A stretch of 64,000 bases of DNA. It comes from Symsagittifera roscoffensis (Eukaryota; Xenacoelomorpha; Acoela; Convolutidae). The stretch is from NCBI RefSeq assembly GCF_963678635.1, contig NC_087068.1:36525436-36589435 (forward strand), in the 5' to 3' direction. The notes under the pieces are model-generated. The model had not been told where the DNA came from. It ran no database searches and saw nothing but the letters and a program-made list of their open reading frames with translations. The translations under genes were made by a program, and so were the position numbers. This document shows, piece by piece, positions 20,061 through 32,179 of this stretch. How positions within the stretch are numbered: position 1 is the stretch's first letter; each line of letters begins with the position of its first letter.

Positions 20061-23002
20061 GGAGTTGAAAATTTTAATTAAAATTAAAATGGTTTCTGAA
20101 AATCAACCTTCTTTAATATTTAAGATTGTGGGATGAATGTTTTGTAGTCTTTTCAAGGCTGATTTCGAAGTCGCGATGATTATCTATGTGGGTATTTTTT
20201 TGATCTTGTGGTAGAATTTTTTCTTCTAATTTTTGATTTTTTCTTTCTGTTTGAGGTTATTTTTCTAAATTGGGGATGTTTGGTGATTCAATTCCGTTTT
20301 AATTTTTTTGTTCTAGAGGTTTTGGGTTAGGATTTATATCAGTGCTTTGAGCTTGCGTGTAATCGGAATTTTTTTGAACAATTTTTAATCCAGTGAAGGA
20401 GTATAATTGAGTTATTTCGCGGAGAGTGTACTCTTTTGGATAAAAAGGTAAAATATTAATTCTGTGTTGAACAACTTATTTTTTGTTTGAGTCTGTAAGT
20501 CTGTATGTTACATCAGTATGTTTATCAATTATTTGATATAGTCCTTTTCGGAGTGGTTGAAATTTTTAGAAATACCTTTGTGTAAAAAAAACATTTGGAA
20601 TTAAAAGGTATGTTTCTAATTTTAAGTCTGTAGCTGGTGTGAATCGAGAATATATTTGGGAATTTATATTTTGTCTTCATAACATTTTTTTTATTACCTT
20701 TTGATAAATTTCATTGTGTTTTTTGTCTCTGTTTAAGGTCCATTCGGTATGTGTACCGGAAGCTAGTTTTAAAATTTGTAGGTGATGAAAGTGTTCTTCA
20801 TCGTGGGTATGTAGTGGTAGATTGTAACATATTGATTCTTTTGTAGGTTGACAATAGCCTTGTGCATTTTTTGAAGAATTTGCTGTGAACGTCATCTGTT
20901 TTTGTGGTTTTTGGTTGAAAATCATTTCGTATGATGACAGTCCTAAAGTTTTCGTAATTTGTGAATTTTGAGATAAAGGGAATAGTTTTTCATCTGTTGA
21001 CGATTGAGTGTATCGTGTGTCATTTCCGTAAACAATACATCTGAGATATTTTTGTAATGAACGGTTCATACCTTCGACTAGTCCATTAGTCCAAGCTGTA
21101 TGAGATGTACGAGTTTTCTGTTTAATATTATATAGATGGCATAATGTGATAATTTCGTTGTTTATAAATTCAGTGCCCTTGTCTGTTACAAAGTTTTCGG
21201 GTAATCCGAAATTTGCTATCCAGTGTTCATAAAGTGTTGTGTATGCGTAATAAGCAGTACAATGGGTTACTGGGTTAGGTGCTATGTAGTGTGTAAATGC
21301 GTCAACTATGACCATTATACATGAGTTACCTTCTGAGGATGGTGATATTGGTCCTTTTGTATCAAATGAAATTCTGTGATTGAAATGCAGACTTTGTCCT
21401 TTAAAATCTTGTTTTTCTGCAATTTGCTTTTGATTCGTGTAGGGTTATTTTAATTGACATGTTATGCAATCGTTGCATAATACTTTAATCCAAATTGGTG
21501 CGCTTGGAAAGTAAAATTTTCGGGTGAAGTTTGAGTATATTTTTTCTGATCCGGAGTGTCCTTTGATCTGTAATGAATGTGAAATATGGAAAGCTATAAG
21601 CATCATACTTAAAGGTAGACAGGTTACTTTGAAATCAGACGTTTGGTATTCTAAAATGTCTGTATTCTCGTTTATGGAGGTATTATTAAATTTCTCAAAA
21701 GTATCTAAGTAGTGCCTTTTTCCGAGAATTGTTATGTCAGCTTTAATTTGTTTCGTTTTATATTTGGGCCAAGATTTTAGATGTCTAATGACTGGGTCAA
21801 GGTTTTGATGTTTCTGTAATTTTTCTAGTGTGGTTTTTTCTGTTTTTGTAGAAAATGTTCGAAGACTTGATTTATCGTGTGTTTTGAGTTAATTTTTATT
21901 GGGCCTGATAAATTCAAATTATCAGTTAGGTTTTCTTTTTCTATTAGGGGAATAGATCTTTTTTAAATGATTGTTGTCTAATTTTTTTGTGTTGAGTATT
22001 GTTTTTAATCCATGGTGAGTATGGAGTTGGTTTAAATGTAGATGTACCTAGTAGATCAATTCCATAGTGGTTGTTTTGACAATCTAAATATAGTGGGAAA
22101 TGATGTAGGTGATTGGTCTATGTCAGTTTTTACTGCATATTTGCATTCTAATCGTGGTGAAGTTTCATCTTTTGCAAGGAAAAACTTAATGTTTTGTGGT
22201 ATTTCAACTGTTGTTTTTCTTGTTAGTAATTCAGGTGGTGTGTTTCAACTAGGAGTATCTGGTAGTGCAAGGTTTTTTCCTGCTGTCCAAACTTTATGTA
22301 AATTGGAGAACTTCAATAAAATTAACTGAATTCTATAAACTCTATGGTTTGGGTTCAATTTTGGTGTAAATAGGAGTAAAACAGGTTTATGATCTGTTAA
22401 TAAGACTGTTGGATGTTTTGATCCTAGTATTAAAACTTCATTCTTTGTAAGTGTATATATTATCTTAGTTCAGCTTGTGTGAATAGTCTAGAGTTTGCTG
22501 AAATGAGGTTCTTTTTGTTTGTTCTGTTCTAGGATTGTAACAATGCTGCACCGATGCCAAAGTTAGAGACGTCGCACATTGCGTAAAATGGCTGATCGGG
22601 ATCTGGAATTGTGTTTGAAATTGTTTCTGTGAGAAGGATTTTGATCTCTTCAAATCGTGTTTGATGTTCTGTTGTCCATTCAAAATTGTTCTGTTGTCTG
22701 AGGATGTTGTAGAATGGTCTTAAGTATAATTGTAATTCATATACGTACTTAATTAAGAAGTTTACCATTCCAAGAAATTCTTGTATTTTCTTTTTGTTAG
22801 ATGGTGGTTGAAGTTTTTGAATTGCATCTACACGAGATTTTGATGGGGTTATGGTGTTTCTTTCTATAATTAGTCCAAGAAACTTTACAAGTGTTGGAAA
22901 AAAATGTGATTTATCTGGGGCTGCTTTCAAGTTCTCGTGTAGTAATATCTGATGATATTTTTCTAAAACAGTGAACATTTCGTACTTGGTTTGTGATTGC
23001 AT
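20061..23002 (-). pseudogene. Ty3/gypsy-like pol, truncated copy: RT end, RNase H, integrase
   Basis: The RT frame at 22529-23002 begins MQSQTKYEMF, just after the catalytic YLDD, which is missing. It runs through the RT thumb (KKIQEFLGMVNFL) to the RNase H start (FYAMCDVSNFGIGAALLQ). RNase H and the linker are broken at 21900-22530. The integrase frame at 20677-21315 carries the second and third catalytic acids, D45 (TDKGTEF) and E81 (GLVEGMNRSL), with 35 residues between them. FDTKG with the first Asp lies just upstream near 21355-21365. The basic C-terminal tail follows in frame (FTGLKIVQ) near 20390. Frameshifts and the lost YLDD exclude activity. Confidence 0.75.
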
Positions 23003-23711
23003 ATTTCGAGTTTGTCGAATTCATGTATTCATGTCGAAATCTTGTTCGTATTCAACAAGAATTTCTGAATATTGTATTTTATAAAGTGATTTGGTGTATT
23101 TACAAGCAAGTTCTGTTTCTGAGTAAGTTTGGAAACGCGTTAGTTTGTTTTCTAGATTATGAATGTTTCTGAATTTATGATTACTATGTGTGATTTTTCC
23201 AGGGATTACGTTTTCATAAGGAATCGAAGTTCGGCTTGATTTGCAGTGTCTGGAAAAACTTGTAAGTTTACCAATATTCTATTTGTGCCTTTTTTGATGT
23301 GATTTGTAATCTGAGAAGTTCGTATTTACACTCGTCAGGGTTGAGATGTAAAAGTCTTCCGATATTACTCTGATAGAAGGATTCAAGATCTAATTGATTT
23401 TTATTTCCGTTTGAGACTTGTGAATAATGTACTTTCTTTTCGATAAAAATGTCGCTAGTTAGTTTTGTAGCTCGTCCTTTCGAGTAGAGAGTAGCTATTA
23501 TGTTTGTGGTTTCTTTAGCCTGTGGTTCGGATTCGTATTGTGTGACTTGATTTTTTGCGTTTTTATATAGTGTTTTTTGTTCGTTTTCTTCACATTCATA
23601 GTGTGTGACTAAGAAATCCTGTGCTCCTGTTCGGGGGCAAGGATTGTGATTTTGTTTTGAAAATTTATGAAAAAGAAGGGCCTGGAAAACGAGAATCTTT
23701 AAAAGATACAT
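23003..23711 (-). pseudogene. Env N-terminal fragment with signal peptide, copy 3
   Basis: The frame at 23268-23711 (147 codons) is the best preserved env N-terminus. It has a start MYLLKILVFQALLFHKFSKQ with a hydrophobic signal-like core, then CPRTGAQDFLVTHYECEENE, a KNQVTQYES segment, and LDLESFYQSNIGRLLHLNPD. A frame change leads on to YSEILVEYEQDFDMNT near 23040, after which the sequence is joined to RT codons (MQSQTK) at about 23003-23025. The fragment has no middle or membrane part. Confidence 0.65.
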
Positions 23712-24830
23712 GTGTACGATAGTCCTGAATATGGATTATAAAAAGATTTACATCCAATTGTCTTTTTGGTGTATCTATCGTATTTGTAGATGGTTTCCGT
23801 TGTTATAAATGGAGGAGGTAAAGATTGAGCTGTTATGTTTGGGGGGGCAAGGGGCAATCATTGTTGAGTTATTTTATTTAGTCTTAGTGTGATTTCGATT
23901 TTTAGTGTTAAGTTATCCTGTTGTGGTGTTTAAATGTTAAGTTCTTGTATGTCTCTGTGGATATCGTGTCTGTATTGTAATCTTTTAGTGCCCAGTTTTG
24001 TAATCTGCTGCTTTCGTGATATTGACCAAATAATGGAAGGGTTGCTACGAATGTTTTACAATCTAATCGTAGGGGTATATTATTAGATGAATTTTCTCCA
24101 TATCAAGTTCAAGATTTGTAGGAAAATTTAAAGGAAATGGTGTTGATGAAATTTGACTTAGGGAGGGGGTTGAGGTAAGTGATAGTGTTTCTGGTAGTGA
24201 TAAAATTGGGTCAGATGAAACGTCAATTGGTTCGTTTGCTACATTTGGTTCGCCTTCAGTGAAAGCTTGTGTCGTCCAATATGGGAGTTGTTCTGTAGTA
24301 GCTGGGGTATTAAAAGGATTTTCTCGAATTTGATCTGATGTAGGAGTTGAACCTGAGTTGAACCTTGGTTGTGATGCGTTTGGGGGAGTGCTTTGAATTT
24401 TACTGCTGAAGAGGTCTATCGGCTTTGTAATTGGTGACTGTGGTATATTGAATTGAACTCTGAGTGTTTGCAAATTTCTATTTTGTCTTGGATGTATAAT
24501 TTGTCTATTTATTTCGAGCGTAATTTGATTTTGGCTTTGGTTTCTTGCTCTATTAAGATCTTTTTGAAGAAAGAGATTTATATTTTATAGTGGTTCTTAT
24601 TGTGGCTCGCTTAAAAGTGCGTAGCGAACGACTGGTTCTAGTGGTTCAGACAAACGTGTGCGTTTTTCTTCAAAAGAATATGGATTGTCTTGAAAAGAGA
24701 TGCGTGTTGATGATTGTGGGTTGTTTGTTTGAATGGTGTTGTTGGAAGTTCTTGGGATGTTCTTGGTGGGGTTTGGTGTGGGGGTTGTTGATTGGCAATT
24801 TTGGAAAAATTTCAAAGATCAGTATTTTCG
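23699..24830 (-). pseudogene. Ser/Pro/Asn-rich ORF upstream of env, copy 3 (most complete in A)
   Basis: Frames at 24597-24815 (PTPNPTKNIPRTSNN, STRISFQDNPYSFEEKRTRL) and 24063-24473 (VQFNIPQSPITKPIDL, GSTPTSDQIRENPFNTP, LPYWTTQAFTEGEPN) cover most of the ORF. Its stop at 23699-23701 and the env ATG at 23709-23711 overlap by 13 nt, as in element B. The composition (Pro, Ser, Thr, Asn, Gln) suggests a disordered protein. I do not recognise it, and no start ATG is obvious. Confidence 0.5.
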
Positions 24831-24839
24831 AAGAATTTT

Positions 24840-25245
24840 TATTCATTGTAGTATTCTTCGATGAAGAGAATTAAAAGGATTGTTGCCAATGCGAAATTGA
24901 TGATAAAATTTTTCATACATTTGCATATTGTCATTATGAGGGATGTCAGAAATGTGAGGAAAGTTATGAAAAGTAGAAAAACATCTGTTCTTCAAAATAA
25001 AGGTTGAAACATTTAGATAGTTACTGAATTATTGTACCTGAGAAGATGGTCAAGGATTTTTGCAAAATTAATGTAAGTTTGGGATACAAAAAAATTGCAA
25101 AAAATTGTCAGGAGGATGATTAATAATTCTAGGGTACCGGCTAATAGGATTATACAGAGTTTGAAAAATTCGAAATGATTGCAAAAAATATTGAAAGTAT
25201 GTTTGAAAGTAAAATTCGGGAAATACTTTTTTAATGGTTGCATGA
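24840..25245 (-). pseudogene. Small hydrophobic ORFs (TM and X), copy 3
   Basis: It has the same order and junction as copy 2. The X frame at 25013-25243 (76 codons) reads FKLCIILLAGTLELLIILLT and ends LRYNNSVTI. A short internal deletion removes part of the second hydrophobic stretch (FFV joined to SQTYINF). The TM frame lies at about 24850-24985. Confidence 0.55.
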
Positions 25246-26563
25246 TTGTAGGATAGGGCGTGAGAAGGTAGTATTTGTCTTCGTCGGGCTTAGTCGTACT
25301 ACATTGTGGCTATTTTTTGATCCACATGGGACTGCTGTTTCCCAAAAATAAGTTCTTCGTGAAAGTGTGTCAACAAAATGTATTTTATTTTTACAGAAAA
25401 TGGGGATTCTTTTGTAGCATCTTTTATCTTCAAAAACATATAAAAGTGATATTTCTTGGTACAGGTGTAATAACATAGGATATTTCCTTCATAATCAATG
25501 AAATTTGATCTGTTTCCAGATTATAAAAATCCTGCGTAAGGTATTTTTAAAACTGCTAGTGCAACTGGCTGTAAAATTTGTTTTTTTTCAAGTTCGCATA
25601 ATTGATGTAGTGTTTCTAGTTCTGATAATGACATTTCTTTAAAAATTCTGCTTTCTGAATAATCTAATTTCATATCGAGGTGTATGTCATAATAAATTGC
25701 GCTAAAATAGGTGATGTTCATGAGTGATAGTTCTTGTAGGCGTGTACTATCTTTTTCCTGTATTTTTACTTTTCCATCATTGTTTCCTGTATTTTTGAGG
25801 CGGTTTACTGGGATGTATGAGTTCTCGTTGTTTGTAGTATGATGTGTTGCGTGTAGATTTTTTATGATTTTTCCTGTGTTCATGTCGAAACCTTGTTCGT
25901 ATTCAACAAGAAGTTCTCAAAAAATTGTTTTTTATAAAGTGTTTTGGTGTATTTACATGCAAGTTCCGTTTCTGAGTAAATTTGGAAACGCGTTAGTTTG
26001 TTTACATATTATGAATATTTCTGAATTTGTGATTACTATGTGTGATTTTTTCTGGGGTTTACATTTTCATAAGGAATGGAAGCTCGGCTTGATGTGCAGT
26101 GTCTGGAAAAACTTGAAAGCTTACCAATATTCTATTTGTGACTATAATTGATGTGATTTGTAATCTGAGAAGTTCGTATTTACACTCGTCAGGGTTGAGA
26201 TGTAAAAGTCTTCCGATATTACTCTGATAGAAGGATTCAAGATCTAATTGATTTTTATTTCCGTTTGAGACTTGTGAACAATGTACTTTCTTTTCGAAAA
26301 ACGTCGCTAGTTAGTGTTGTAGCTTGTCCTTTCGAGTAGAGAGTAGCTATTATGTTCGTGGTTTCTTTAGCCTGTGATTCGGATTTGTATTGTGTGACTT
26401 GATTTTTTGCGTATTTATGTAGTGTTTTTTGTTCGTTTTCTTCACAGTCATAGTGTGTGACTAGTTAATCCTGTGGTCCTGTTCGGGGGGAAGGATCGTA
26501 ATTTTGTTCTTTTAAATTAGGAAAAAGAAGGGTCTGGAAAATAAGAATCTTTAAAAGATACAT
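25246..26563 (-). pseudogene. Env N-terminal and middle part, copy 4
   Basis: It starts at the ATG at 26561-26563. The open frame at 25521-25883 (120 codons) covers TGKIIKNLHATHHTTN through LSLSELETLHQLCELEKKQ. The frame at 25231-25476 has CYKRIPIFCKNKIHFVDTLS and TYFWETAVPCGSKNSHNVVR. It ends at the same MQPLKK/X junction as copies 1 and 2. Stops and frame changes interrupt it. Confidence 0.68.
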
Positions 26564-27145
26564 GTGTACGATGGGCCTGAATTTGGATCATAAAATTTTT
26601 TTTATCCAATTGTCTTTTTGGTGTATCTATCGTATTTGTAGGTGGTTTCCGTTGTTATAATTGGAGGAGGTAAAAATTGAGCTGTTATATTTGGAGGGGC
26701 AAGGGGCAAGCATTGTTGAGTTATATTATTTAGTCTTACTGTGATTTTGAATTTTAGTGTTAAATTATCCTGTTGTGGTGTTTGTATGTTATGTTCTTGT
26801 ATGTCTTTGTGGATATCGTGTCTGTATTGTAATCTGTTTAGTGCCCAGTTGTGTAATCTGCTGCTTTCGTTACATTGACCAAACAATGGAGGGAGTGCTA
26901 CGAATCGTAGGGGTATATTATTAGATGAATGTTCTCGATATCGAGCGTCGAGATTTGTAGGAAAGTTTAAAGGAAATGGTGTTGGTGAAATTTGACTTAG
27001 GGGGGAGGGTTGAGGGAAGTGATAATGTTTCTGGTAGTGATAAAATTGTGTCAGATGAAATGTCAATTGGTTCGTTTGTTAAATTTGCTTCGCCTTGAGT
27101 GAAGGCTTGTGTCATCCAATATGGGAGATGTTCTGTAGTAGCTGG
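26551..27145 (-). pseudogene. Ser/Pro-rich ORF, C-terminal part, copy 4
   Basis: The frame at 26602-27066 (LSQISPTPFPLNFPTNL, ARYREHSSNNIPLRF, WALNRLQYRHDIHKDI) matches copy 2 and element B. As in copy 2, the N-terminal half is missing and the sequence passes into the pol-env non-coding block near 27145. Confidence 0.55.
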
Positions 27146-27560
27146 GGTCTTCCCAGTTTTGTTTTTATTTATTGAATTGTTGGGGTATCTAAGAGATATT
27201 TGTAATTTAGGCTAAATGATCATGTTCACTTTGTTCTTTAGGCTAATTTAATGTCTTTGTTTGGGGGAAGTTTGAGGTCTAATTTGGGAAAAATTGTTGA
27301 TCTTTGTTCTACTTGATAAGGGAGGGTTGTAATAATGAGATTTTATTTGTTTCAAATGTCAATTTTTAGCGGGTTGCTTATTTTTGACCTGGAGTTCTCT
27401 CAGTTTTAGTTAGATATACGCATGAAGGTTCTTATTTGTCGGCTAGAGAAGTCGTGTTTTAAAAAGAGGTGATGATTGGGCAAGATTTCTATTGGCTGAG
27501 TTTGAACTAGATTGTTCAAGTGCTTTTTCAACTGAAATTTGTGAAAAAGTACTGGTGTTT
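27146..27560 (-). other. Conserved non-coding block between pol and the env region, copy 2
   Basis: Nearly identical to 19641-20060, at an offset of about 7.5 kb. No open frame of note. Confidence 0.5.
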
Positions 27561-28443
27561 TAAATGATTTTAGGAGTTGAAAATTTTAATTAAAATTAAA
27601 ATGGTTTCTGAAAATCAACCTTCTTTAATATTTAAGATTGTGGGATGAATGTTTTGTAGTCTTTTCAAGGCTGATTTCGAAGTCGCGATGATTATCTATG
27701 TGGGTATTTTTTTGATCTTGTGGTAGAATTTTTTCTTCTAATTTTTGATTTTTTCTTTCTGTTTGAGGTTATTTTTCTAAATTGGGGATGTTTGGTGATT
27801 CAATTCCGTTTTAATTTTTTTGTTCTAGAGGTTTTGGGTTAGGATTTATATCAGTGCTTTGAGCTTGCGTGTAATCGGAATTATTTTGAACAACTTTTAA
27901 TCCTGTGAAGGAGTATAATTGAGTTATTTCGCGGAGAGTGTACTCTTTTGGATAAAAAGGTTAAATATTAATTCTGTGTTGAACAACTTACTTTTTGTTT
28001 GAGTCTGTAAGTCTGTATGTTACATCAGTATGTTTATCAATTATTTAATATAGTCCTTTTCGGAGTGGTTGAAATTTTCTAGAAATACCTTTGTGTAATA
28101 CAACATTTGGAATTAAAAGGTATGTTTCTATTTTTAAGTCTGTAACTGGTGTGAATCGAGAATATATTTGGGAATTTAAATTTTGTCTTCGTAACATTTT
28201 TTTTATTAACTTTTGATAAATTTCATTGTGCTTTTTATCTCTGTTTAAGATCCATTCGGTATTTGTACCGGAAGGTAGTTTTAAAATTTGTAGGTGATGA
28301 AAGTGTTCTTCATCGTGGGTATGTAGTGGTAGATTGTAACATATTGATTTTTTTGTAGGTTGACAATAGTTTTGTGTATTTTTTTGAAGAATTTGCTGTG
28401 AACATTATCTGTTTTCGTGGTTTTTGGTTGATTTTTGTTTGTA
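27561..28443 (-). pseudogene. Integrase C-terminal part and tail, second copy, cut by the microsatellite
   Basis: The sense strand reads through the segment that corresponds to CYNLPLHTHDEEHFHH and KLASGTHTEW of the other copy, then the C-terminal tail (FTGLKVVQNNSDYTQ). It starts abruptly at about 28440, where the ATGT microsatellite begins. The integrase catalytic core and the RNase H-integrase linker are absent from this copy. Confidence 0.65.
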
Positions 28444-29437
28444 TCAATGTATGTATGTATGTATGTATGTATGTACGTATGTATGTGTGTATGTAACTTT
28501 GTATGTATGAATGTATGTATCTATGTAAGTACGTATGTATGTATGTATGTATGTATGTATGTATGTATGTATGTATGTATGTATGTATGTATGTATGTAT
28601 GTATGTATGTATGTATGTATGTATGTATGTATGTATGTATGTATGTATGTATGTATGTATGTATGTATGTATGTATGTATGTATGTATGTATGTATGTAT
28701 GTATGTATGTATGTATGTATGTATGTATGTATGTATGTATGTATGTATGTATGTATGTATGTATGTATGTATGTATGTATGTATGTATGTATGTATGTAT
28801 GTATGTATGTATGTATGTATGTATGTATGTATGTATGTATGTATGTATGTATGTATGTATGTATGTATGTATGTATGTATGTATGTATGTATGTATGTAT
28901 GTATGTATGTATGTATGTATGTATGTATGTATGTATGTATGTATGTATGTATGTATGTATGTATGTATGTATGTATGTATGTATGTATGTATGTATGTAT
29001 GTATGTATGTATGTATGTATGTATGTATGTATGTATGTATGTATGTATGTATGTATGTATGTATGTATGTATGTATGTATGTATGTATGTATGTATGTAT
29101 GTATGTATGTATGTATGTATGTATGTATGTATGTATGTATGTATGTATGTATGTATGTATGTATGTATGTATGTATGTATGTATGTATGTATGTATGTAT
29201 GTATGTATGTATGTATGTATGTATGTATGTATGTATGTATGTATGTATGTATGTATGTATGTATGTATGTATGTATGTATGTATGTATGTATGTATGTAT
29301 GTATGTATGTATGTATGTATGTATGTATGTATGTATGTATGTATGTATGTATGTATGTATGTATGTATGTATGTATGTATGTATGTATGTATGTATGTAT
29401 GTATGTATGTATGTATGTATGTATGTATGTATGTATG

Positions 29438-29471
<34 letters not shown>

Positions 29472-29476
29472 TGTAT
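28444..29476 (+). repeat. (ATGT)n microsatellite, about 1.03 kb
   Basis: About 255 units of ATGT are almost uninterrupted from 28535 to 29440, with a few variant units at both ends. It lies inside the pol of element A: RNase H sequence is on one side (29640 onward) and integrase C-terminal sequence on the other (before 28440). The long open frames seen here (MYVC or TYIH repeats on both strands) are a property of a 4-nt repeat without stops and are not genes. Confidence 0.97.
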
Positions 29477-29590
29477 GCGAGTTTTTGTGTATGTTTGTAT
29501 GTTTTCATATTTAGCTTTTATGTTTTTATGATAAAAAATTGTGTATCTATAAATGTAGTGTAGGTATAGAGTAGAGATTTGTTGGTATAT

Positions 29591-29609
29591 TTGTATGTAT
29601 GTATGTATG

Positions 29610-29638
<29 letters not shown>
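29591..29638 (+). repeat. Short (GTAT)n satellite of the main microsatellite
   Basis: About 11 further GTAT units are separated from the main array by 115 bp of unique sequence. The far side abuts RNase H sequence (AAAAAATTGGATTCAATTTT). The two arrays probably derive from one expansion with an interruption. Confidence 0.9.
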
Positions 29639-29641
<3 letters not shown>

Positions 29642-30760
29642 AAATTGGATTCAATTTTGGTGTAAATAGGATTAAAACAGGTTTAAGATATGTTAATAAG
29701 ATTGTTGGATGTTTTGATCCTAGTATTAAAACTTCATTTTCTGTAAGGGTATATATTCTCTATATAAGAGTAGAGAGTCTAAGTTCAGATTGTGTGAATA
29801 GTCTAGAGTTTGCGCAAATGAGGTTCTTTTTGTTTGTTCTGTTTTAGGATTGTAACAATGCTGCATCGATGCCAAAGTTAGAGGCTTCGCACATTGCATA
29901 AAATGGCTGATCGGGATCTGGAATTGTGTTTGAAATTTGTTCTGTGAGAAGGATTTGGATCTCTTCAAATCGTGTTTAATGTTCTTTTGTCCATTCAAAA
30001 TTGTTCTGTTGTCTGAGGATGTTGTAGATTGGTCTTTAAAATAATTGTAATTCACATACGTATTTTTTTAAGAAGTTTAAAATTCCATAAAATTCTTGTA
30101 TTTTCTTTTTGTTAGATGGTGGTTGAAATTTTTGAATTGCATCTACACGAGATTTTAATGGGGTTATGGTGTTTCTTTCTATAATTAGTCCAAGAAACTT
30201 TACACGTGTTGGAAAAAAAGGTGATTTATTTGGGGCTGCTTTCAAGTTCTCGTGTAGTAATATTTGATGATATTTTTCTAAAACAGTGAACATTTCGTCC
30301 TTGGTTTGTGATTGCATAAAAACATCGTCTAAATATGTGATTTCTTTTTTCTTGAGTATGAGTGGTCGGAAAATTTTACTCATAAATGCTGACAATGCTG
30401 CTGGTCCTATGGAGATGACATACACTAATCTATTAAATTCAAATTAATGATTTCCGATAACAAATTGTGTTAATCGTCGTGATTGCTCGTCTAGCGGTAT
30501 TAGATTATTTGCACTATTCATATCTGCTGTTGTGAAAAATTTACCTTTTCTTTTTGTGAGATTTACTTGAATTGATTCAATGGGCCAATTACATTTAGAT
30601 TCATCAATGAATGATTTGAGATATCTTGCTTCTAGAACTATTTTTAATAATTCTCCTTTTGCCAAGATTTTAACAGGATTTTTAAATGTGATTCGCTTTG
30701 GCTGTTTCATATTTTTCTAGTATGTCTAATCGTCTGTTAATTTTGTCTTGTAAGTCAATT
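29639..30760 (-). pseudogene. Ty3/gypsy-like reverse transcriptase, with RNase H start
   Basis: RT begins with PVKILAKGELLKIVLEARYL and KSFIDESKCNWPIESIQ (30444-30710). After FVIGNH a stop interrupts the frame. RT resumes at 30425 with ISIGPAALSAFMSKIF and the intact catalytic YLDD, then NLKAAPNKSPFFPTRVKFLG and the thumb (KKKIQEFYGILNFLKK) to 30036. The start of RNase H follows at 29726-30055 in broken frames. The microsatellite replaces the rest. It is the only RT copy in element A that keeps YLDD. Confidence 0.78.
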
Positions 30761-31870
30761 GGAACTTTACTTGCTCGTTGTTTTTTTTGGAAACTGCATT
30801 AGATGTCGCGTAAACTGAATTTAGATGTCGCGTAAACTTTTGGGTATTTTAATAGTAAATCGGCTAATTGTTCAAAATTTTTTTGTGTTATCTGAGAGTG
30901 TTGAGAAATGAACCTTGTTAAGAATTTTTGCTGTTCTTCTGTATATTTTGATATTTGAAATTTTGATTTGAAGTAAGGTGTTTTCGTGAAATAGACTGTG
31001 TTTCCTTTTTCATTGCTTATTATATTGTTTATTGATATTTCTTCGTCAAGAATTGTTGATTGACATATATCTAACAGTTGTAAGATTTTGTTTACTCTAT
31101 ACGCTACTTCCTTAGTGGGAGAATTTGTCGCGTTATTTTCACAAAAACCTAAGAGTCCTAAAGGTAGGGTTATTTTTATGAAGAATTTTTATAGACATGT
31201 ATGGAAATGATGTCTTAGTCTGAGTTTTTCATGTATTTGATAGATGAGATTATTACCCAAAAAACTTTATGAATTGGTCTGAATTCAAGGTCAGACATAC
31301 AAAGATGTTGTTTATTTTGATTTTTATCATATCGGTGAACTTGTTTGATTGAGAAATTATTAACATAACCCGCTAGTGGTTTCAGGTGTTTTTGTTCCAG
31401 ATTGTATCTAAGGTATAAATTGGAGAAGAAAGGTTGTTGCTTGTTTATTCTTTGGAAGAATGCTAAAGCTGAATTATTCATTTTATAAGTTTAGTTTTAT
31501 AAGAATTCTGCTGTTTAAAATGTTAATAGTTGGTATATACTTAGTAATAAATCGAATCCCTAAAATTTTATGTTTTATATCTGTGATATGGAAGTTTTGC
31601 TTGAATGGTTTGTTCAAGACTTTGTTTTGTTCCATTGTTCGAGTGGGGACAAGGAAAAACTGTATTTTTCTATAGTTTGTAAAAGTTGAGCCTTGAGCTG
31701 TCGCTAGCCTGCTTGCTGTTTTTGAGGGTATTAATTTTGGATGTAAGGTTTTGATTTCATTCCAAGTGGGAATGTTGATGATGTTCAATTCTGCTCCAGA
31801 ATTGATTAAAAAACAAATTTCAAGTCCTGGTGTTTGAAATTCTTTGCTTTTTGGACTTTCTAGAAGGAGT
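30761..31870 (-). pseudogene. Retropepsin-type protease and pro-RT linker, catalytic Asp lost
   Basis: The frame at 31483-31788 extends upstream to EICFLINSGAELNIINI. The retropepsin active-site motif D(S/T)GA is NSGA here, an Asp-to-Asn change; the same position in element B is DSGA. The second conserved part reads HKILGIRFITKYIPTINIL. The frame at 31215-31481 continues the linker (FFQRINKQQPFFSN, SIKQVHRYDKNQNK) with a frameshift between the two. The product could not be an active protease. Confidence 0.72.
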
Positions 31871-32179
31871 GGGATTTTCCAGATTTTTTCTTTAAGTTTT
31901 GTTTCCTTTGGTACATTTTGTTAGATATGATTTGCACTAGAACATTCTACTGGTTTTTTCCTGTGACTTTTTCTACTATGTTTTCTATTAATTTATCATT
32001 TTTTAGAGGTCTCGTATAATAATTTAAAAGAAAGAGGTCATGATTTTGATGGATATGTGAATGTAGCAGTTTTTTGTATATAATGGGTTTGTAATCATTT
32101 TCAACATGTATCATGTTAATTGAAATTGCGTTATCTGTAGCGCTTCCACTGTCTGCGGATTTGCAATTGATGTGACTTA

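Noticed and set aside
28435-29563. Long open frames of more than 340 codons on both strands (MYVC and TYIH repeats)
   Set aside because: They are the translation of an ATGT tetranucleotide array, which has no stop in several frames. No start context, composition or conservation supports a protein.
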